From the NCBI RefSeq assembly GCF_022539505.1, contig NC_061510.1, positions 39,643,047-39,707,046 of the forward strand: a stretch of 64,000 nt of DNA, written 5' to 3'. Position numbers and translations under genes: made by a program. Source of the DNA: Lolium rigidum (taxonomy: Eukaryota; Streptophyta; Magnoliopsida; Poales; Poaceae). This document shows positions 58,557 to 64,000 of the stretch, one piece after another (positions within the stretch are counted from its first letter, which is position 1; every line of letters starts with the position of its first letter). The notes under the pieces are model-generated. The model ran no database searches, had not been told where the DNA came from, and worked only from the letters and a program-made list of their open reading frames with translations.

Positions 58557-60167
58557 ACGTTTCAAAGGCGGCAGTGGATCAAAAGAAAAAAGGAAGTAGC
58601 CAGAAATTAGGGGTCAAAAATAACTCCAAGAAATGAAACTTTTATTGTTCGTAGAGGATGACATGCGGGACCCATGAGCCAGCAGCTTACTCAACGTTTC
58701 AAAGGCGGCATGAGATCGAAAGAAAAAGGCAAGTGACCAAATATCAGGAGCCAAAAATAATCCAAGAAATGAAACTTATTGTACATAGAGGATGACATGC
58801 GGGTCCCATTTTCAAGCAGCGGTTTCAGCGTTTCAAATGCGGTTTGAGATCAAAAGAAAAAGAAAGTAGCCAGAAATTAGGGGGTAAAAAAACTCCAAAA
58901 AAAGAAAGTTGATTGTACATAGAGGATGACATGCGGGTCCCATGAGTCAGCAGCTTACTCAACGTTTCCAAGGCGGCAGGGATCAAAAGAAAAAGGAAAT
59001 AGCCAAAAATCGAGGGTGAAAAAAAACCAAGAAAAGAAATTTTATAGTACATAGAGGATGACATGCGGGTCCCATGAGCCAACAGGTTCCTCAACGTTTT
59101 CAAAGGCCGCTGGGGATCAAAAGAAAAAGGCAAATAGCCAGAAATTAGGGGTAAACAATAAATCCAACAAAGGAAAGGTTTATTGTTCATAGATGCTGAC
59201 ATGTGGGACCCATGAGCCAGCAGCGTCAAGGCAAGTGACCAAAAATCAGGGGTAAAAAAATCCAAGAAAAGAAACTTTATTGTACATAGAGGATGACATG
59301 TGGGTCCCATGAGCCAGCACCTTACTCAACGTTTCAGAGGCGGCTTGAGATCGAAAGAAAAAGGAAAGTGACCAAATATCAGGAGCTAAAAATAATCCAA
59401 GAAAGGAAACTTTTATTGTACATAGAGGTTGACATATGGGTCCCACTAATACAAGCTCTTTCGCTCGAAGATCTTGCAAGTTGATTGTACATAGAGGATG
59501 ACATGCGGGCCCCATGTGTCAACAGCTTACTCAATGTTTCCAAGGCGGCAGTGGATCAAAAGAAAAAGGAAATAGCCAAAATCGGAGGGTGAAAAATAAA
59601 TCCAACAAAGGAGAGGTTTATTGTCCATGGAGGCCGACATCCGGGACCCACGAGCCAGCCAGCGTCCTCTACGTTTAGAAGGCGACCGGGATCGAAAGAA
59701 AAAAGGCAAATAGCCAGAAATTAGGGGTACAAAATAACTCCAAGAAAGGAAATGTTTATTGTTCATAGAGGCTGACATGTGGGACCCATGAGCCAGCAAA
59801 GTCTTCAACGTTTCAAAGGCTGCCGGATCAAAAGAAAAAGGAAGTAGCCATAAATTAGGGGTAAAAAATAACTCCAAGAAAGGAAACTTTTATTGTTCAT
59901 AGAGGATGACATGCGGGACCCATGCTCCAGCACCTTCCTCAACGTTTCAAAGGCGGCATGAGATCGAAAGAAAAAGGCAAGTGACCAAATATCAGGACCC
60001 GAAAATAATCGAAGAAAGAAATTTTATTGTACATAGAGGATGACATGCGTGACCCATTTAGCAGCAGCGGCCTCAACGTTTCCAAGGTGGCACGGGAGAC
60101 GGGATCAAAAGAAAAAGGAAGTAGCCGTAAATCGTGGGGTCAAAACAAAATCCAAGAAAAGATATAT

Positions 60168-60420
60168 TTCAATTGGGCCGCATCTTGCCATCTCGGGCCT
60201 TCGAACTATCGTGGCCGGACGCCTTTGACTCGTACAATTTCAGCCCACTCCAAAACATGAAAGTCCTATGTTTCGCAAAACCAAAAAACAAGGAGATTCA
60301 ACATATAAGTTTGTTTATGTAAAAATAAAGATTTAATTTATCCGTTTGCAAAGCTCAGAGCGAAATACACTGTTTATTGTCTGCAAAATAATCCAGATAT
60401 CACATGTTTCTTGTACGGGG
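60168..60420. repeat. Higher-order spacer, copy 1, in the 134-bp array
   Basis: A ~250-bp non-unit segment (TTTCAATTGGGC, GGGCCTTCGAACTATC, GACTCGTACAATTTCAGCCC, GGAGATTCAACATATAAGTT, ATTTAATTTATCCGTTTG) that interrupts the units. Confidence 0.85.
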
Positions 60421-62339
60421 AGGCTGACATCGGGGACCCATGAGCCAGCAGCGTCGTCAACGTTTTAAAGGCGGCAGGGGATGGAAAGAAAAAATAAACC
60501 AAAAATCAGTTGGTCAAAAATCCAAGAAAATAAAAATTTATCGTTCAGAGAGGATGACATGCGGGACCCATGAGGCAGCAGCATCCTCGGCGTTTATTGT
60601 TCATAGAGGCCGACATGTGGGACCCGTGAGCCGCCAGCCGTCCTCAACGTTTTAAAGGCAGCAGGAGATCGAAAGAAAAAATAAGCCAAAAATCATTTGG
60701 TAAACAAAATCCAAGAAAAGAAACATTTACCATTCCGAGATGATGACATGCGGGACCCATGAGGCACGAAGCATCCTCAGCCGTTTATTGTTCATAGAGG
60801 CCGACATGTGGGACCCGTGAGCCGCAGCGCCCTCAACGTTTTAAAGGCTAGTAGAGATCGAAAGAAAAATAAGCCAAAAATCATTTGGTAAACAAAATCC
60901 AAGAAAAGAAACATTTACCGTTCCGAGATGATGACATGCGGGACCCATGAGGCAGAGAAGATCCTCAATGATTCCAAGGCGTAGGGGATCAAAAGGAAAA
61001 AAGGAAATATCCAGAAATTAATTAGGGGTTCAAAATAAATCCATCAAAGGAAACTTTTATTGTTCATAGAGGATGACATGTGGGACCGACCTCGCCAACA
61101 AATGCGTCCTCATCGTTTCAAAGGGGGCAGGAGATCAAAAGAAAAAGGAAAATAGCCGTAAATTAGGGGTGAAAAATAACTACAAGAAAGGAAACTTTTA
61201 TTGTTCGTAGAGGATGACATGCGGGACCCATGAGCCGCAGACTTACTCAACGTTTCAAAGGCGGCATGAGATCGAAAGAAAAAGGCAAGTGACAAAATAT
61301 CGGGAGACAAAGATAATCCAAGAAAAGAAACTTTATTGTACATAGAGAATGACATGCGGGTCCCATTTTGCAGCAGCCGGTCCCAACGTTTCAAATGCGG
61401 CTTGAGATCAAAAGAAAAAGAAAGTAGCCGTAAATTAGGGGGTAAAAAACTCCAAGAAAGGAAAGTTTTATCGTTCATACAAGCCGACATGTGGGACCTA
61501 TGAGCCAGCAGAGTCCTCAACGTTTCAAAGGCGGCAGGGATCAAAAGAAAAAGGAAATAGCCAAAAATCAGAGGGTGAAAAAAACCAAGAAAAGAAAGTT
61601 TTATAGTACATAGAGGATGACATGCGGGTCCCATGATCCCGCAGGTTCCTCAACGTTTCAAACGTGGCATGAGATCGAAAGAAAAAGGCAAGTGACCAAA
61701 TATGAGGAGCCAAAAATAATTCAAGAAAAGAAAGTTTTATAGTACATAGAGGATGACATGCGGGTCCCATGATCCTGCAGGTTCCTCAACGTTTCAAACG
61801 TAGCATGAGATCGAAAGAAAAAGGCAAGTGACCAAATATCAGGAGCCAAAAATAATTCAAGAAAAGAAACTTGATTGTACATAGAGGATGACATGCGGGT
61901 CCCATTTAGCAGCAGCGGTATCACCGTTTGAGAGGCGGCACGGGATCGAAAGAAAAAGGCTAGTGACCAAATATGAGGTGCCAAAAAAAATTCAAGAAAA
62001 GAAACTTGATTGTACATAGAGGATGACATGCGGGTCCCATTTAGCAGCAGCGGTCTCAACGTTTCCAAGGCGGCAATGGATCAAAAGAAAAAAGGAAGTA
62101 GCCAGAAATCAGGGGGTCAAAAAAATCCAAGAATAGAAAGAATTTTGGTTCATAGAGGATGACATGCGGGATCCATGAGTGCCAAAAATAATCCAAGAAA
62201 AGAAATTTTATTGTACATAGAGGATGACATGCGGGTCCCATTTTGCAGCAGCGGTCTCAACGTTTCCAAGGCGGCACAGACCAAAAGAAAAATGAAGTAG
62301 CCGTAAATCGTGGGGTGAAAAAATATCCAAGAAGAAAGA

Positions 62340-62610
62340 TTTCAATTGGGCTGCATCCGGACATCCGGGCCTTCGAACTATCCTCGCTTGGCCTTTTGAC
62401 TCGTACAATTTCAGCCCACTCCAAAACAGAAAGTTCGGAATTTTCTAAAAAAACAAAGAAAGTCCTATGCTTCGCAAAAACAAAAAAACAAGGAGATTCA
62501 ACATATAAGTTTGTTTATGTAAAAATAAAGATTTAATTTATCCGTTTGAAATAGCTCGGAGCGCAATACACCGTTTATTGTCCGCAAAATAATCAAGATA
62601 TCACATGTTT
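62340..62610. repeat. Higher-order spacer, copy 2
   Basis: Same segment as 60,168-60,420 with a small insertion (GTTCGGAATTTTC...), followed by the same order of unit variants, including a GACCTCGCCAACAA unit (61,087 and 63,100). Confidence 0.85.
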
Positions 62611-64000
62611 GTTGTACGGGAGGCCGACATCGGGGACCCATGAGCTAGCAGACGTCGTCAACGTTTTAAAGGCGGCAGGGGATGGAAAGAAAAAATAAAC
62701 CAAAAATCTGTTGGTAAAAAATCCAAGAAAAGAAACATTTTCGTTCTAAGAGGATGACATGCGGGACCCATGAGGCAGCAGAGCATCCTCGCCGTTTATT
62801 GTTCATAGAGGCCGACATGTGGGACCCGTGAGCCGACAGCCGTCCTCAACGTTTTAAAGGCTGCAGGAGATCGAAAGAAAAAATAAGCCAAAAATCGTTT
62901 GGTCAACAAAATCCAAGAAAAAAAACATTTACCGTTCTGAGAGGATGACATGCGGGACCCATGAGGCAGCAAGCATCCTCGACGATTTCAAGGCGGCAGG
63001 GATCAAAAGAAAAAAGGAAATATCCGTAAATTGATTAGGGGTTCAAAATAAATCCATCAAAGGAAACTTTTATTGTTCATAGAGGATGACATGTGGGACC
63101 GACCTCGCCAACAATGTCCTCATCGTTTCGCAGGGGGCAGGAGATCAAAAGAAAAAGGCAAATAGCCGTAAATTAGGGGTCAAAAATAACTCCAAGATAG
63201 AAAACTTTTATTGTCGTAGAGGATGACATGCGGGACCCATGAGCCACAGACCTTAGTCAACGTTTCAAAGGCGGCATGAGATCGAAAGAAAAAGGCAAGT
63301 GACCAAATATTAGGTGCCAAAAAAAATCCAAGAAAAGAAAGTTTTGTTGTACATAGAGGATGACATGCGGGTCCCATGAGCCAGCAGGTTCCTCAACGTT
63401 TCAAACGTGGCATGAGATCGAAAGAAAAAGGCAAGTGACAAAATATCAGGATCCAAAAATAATTCAAGAAAAGAAACTTGATTGTACATAGAGGCTGACA
63501 TGTGGGACCTATGAGCCAGCAGAGTCCTCAACGTTTCAAAGGCGGCAGGGATCAAAAGAAAAAGGAAATAGCCAAAAATCGAGGGTGAAAAAAACCAAGA
63601 AAATGAACTTTTATAGTACACAGAGGATGACATGCGGGTCCCATGAGCTAGCAGGTTCCTCAACGTTTCAAACGTGGCATGAGATCGAAAGAAAAAGGCA
63701 AGTGACCAAATATCATGATCCAAAAATAATTCAAGAAAAGAAACTTGATTGTACATAGAGGATGACATGCGGGTCCCATGAGTCAGCAGCTTACTCAACG
63801 TTTCCAAGGCGGCAGGGGATCAAAAGAAAAAGGAAATAGCCAAAAATCAGAGGGTGAAAAAAATCCAAGAAAATAAACTTTTATAGCACATAGAGGATGA
63901 CATGCGGGTCCCATGAGCCAGCAGGTCCTCAACGTTTCAAACGTGGCATGAGATCGAAAGAAAAAGGCAAGTGACCAAATATGAGGAGCCAAAAATAATT

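Larger units (their letters stand above)
58490..64000. repeat. Tandem array of ~134-bp units with higher-order structure
   Basis: About 40 divergent units. Typical order: CCTCAACGTTTCAAAGGCGG, GATC(G/A)AAAGAAAAAGG, AAGTGACCAAATATCAGGAG or AAGTAGCCAGAAATTAGGGG, CCAAGAAA(A/G)GAAAC, TTTATTGTACATAGAGGATG, ACATGCGGGACCCATGAGCC. Spacings of GAGGATGACATG at 58,654, 58,788, 58,922 and 59,054 are 134, 134 and 132; the next intervals are 138 and 97. It runs off the window end. It may be the tandem interior of a DNA transposon (GACATGTGGGACCCA is frequent in grass CACTA elements) or an independent satellite. Repeated minus-strand frames (MSSSMYN..., FFFRSHAAFETL) are by-products. Confidence 0.9.

Noticed and set aside
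58825..63992. Series of minus-strand proteins with MSSSMYN and FFFRSHAAFETL repeats
   Set aside because: They follow from tandem units with lengths near a multiple of three and few stops; no start context, domain or conservation supports coding.
58490..64000. CRISPR-like regular repeats
   Set aside because: Units are head-to-tail and diverged along their whole length without unique spacers, in a plant genome.

Overview
The window is plant nuclear DNA from a grass, most likely a Triticeae cereal (wheat, barley, rye or Aegilops type). This is inferred from the GC-rich first exons, the GT-AG introns and the transposon types: long Athila-like and Tat-like gypsy elements, a CACTA end with a Caspar-type terminus, and many degraded LINEs. 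No database was searched, so the species is inference.

Positions 1-14,740 are a small gene island. It holds a LINE 3' remnant (1-1,899); a seven-exon DEAD-box RNA helicase of the LOS4/DBP5 (RH38) type (2,247-6,540, +); a convergent two-exon gene for a chloroplast NDH-complex subunit of the PnsB2/NDF2 type (6,977-8,151, -); a LINE with a second retroinsertion nested in it (8,399-10,640); a tRNA-Leu(CAA) (11,138-11,221, +); a solo LTR (11,562-11,945); a two-exon tau-class glutathione S-transferase (12,127-12,907, -); and a 1.5-kb element with Harbinger-like ends that carries an intact B3-domain reading frame instead of a transposase (13,252-14,736).

Positions 14,938-18,851 are transposon debris: a LINE tail, a decayed PIF/Harbinger transposase piece, a 400-bp hairpin MITE, and a short sequence resembling the 3' flank of the GST gene. 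The last suggests that a GST array once continued here.

Positions 18,852-56,253 are one nested retrotransposon complex. A LINE (18,532-18,851 and 56,254-56,797) was split by element C, a pol-less gypsy element with LTRs of about 5 kb. The left LTR of C was then hit by element D (22,672-29,661, Tat-like, gag plus an antisense ORF, no pol), and by elements A (30,036-40,521, Athila-like, full but broken pol) and B (40,527-47,247, one ORF of unknown function, no pol), which sit side by side and share one 5-bp target sequence. Target-site duplications and the undisturbed right LTR of C support each boundary.

The right end (56,798-64,000) holds a CACTA terminus interrupted by another LTR start, a 100-N assembly gap, a partial LTR, and a tandem array of about 134-bp units with a ~2.2-kb higher-order organisation running off the end.

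The host genes have unrelated jobs (mRNA export/translation, photosynthetic cyclic electron flow, detoxification, translation) and do not form a pathway. The most notable items are the transposon-borne B3 gene, a strong GC-rich hairpin repeated in two different LTR families, the A/B shared insertion site, extra ORFs in pol-less elements, and the higher-order satellite. I found no convincing wholly new enzymatic system.
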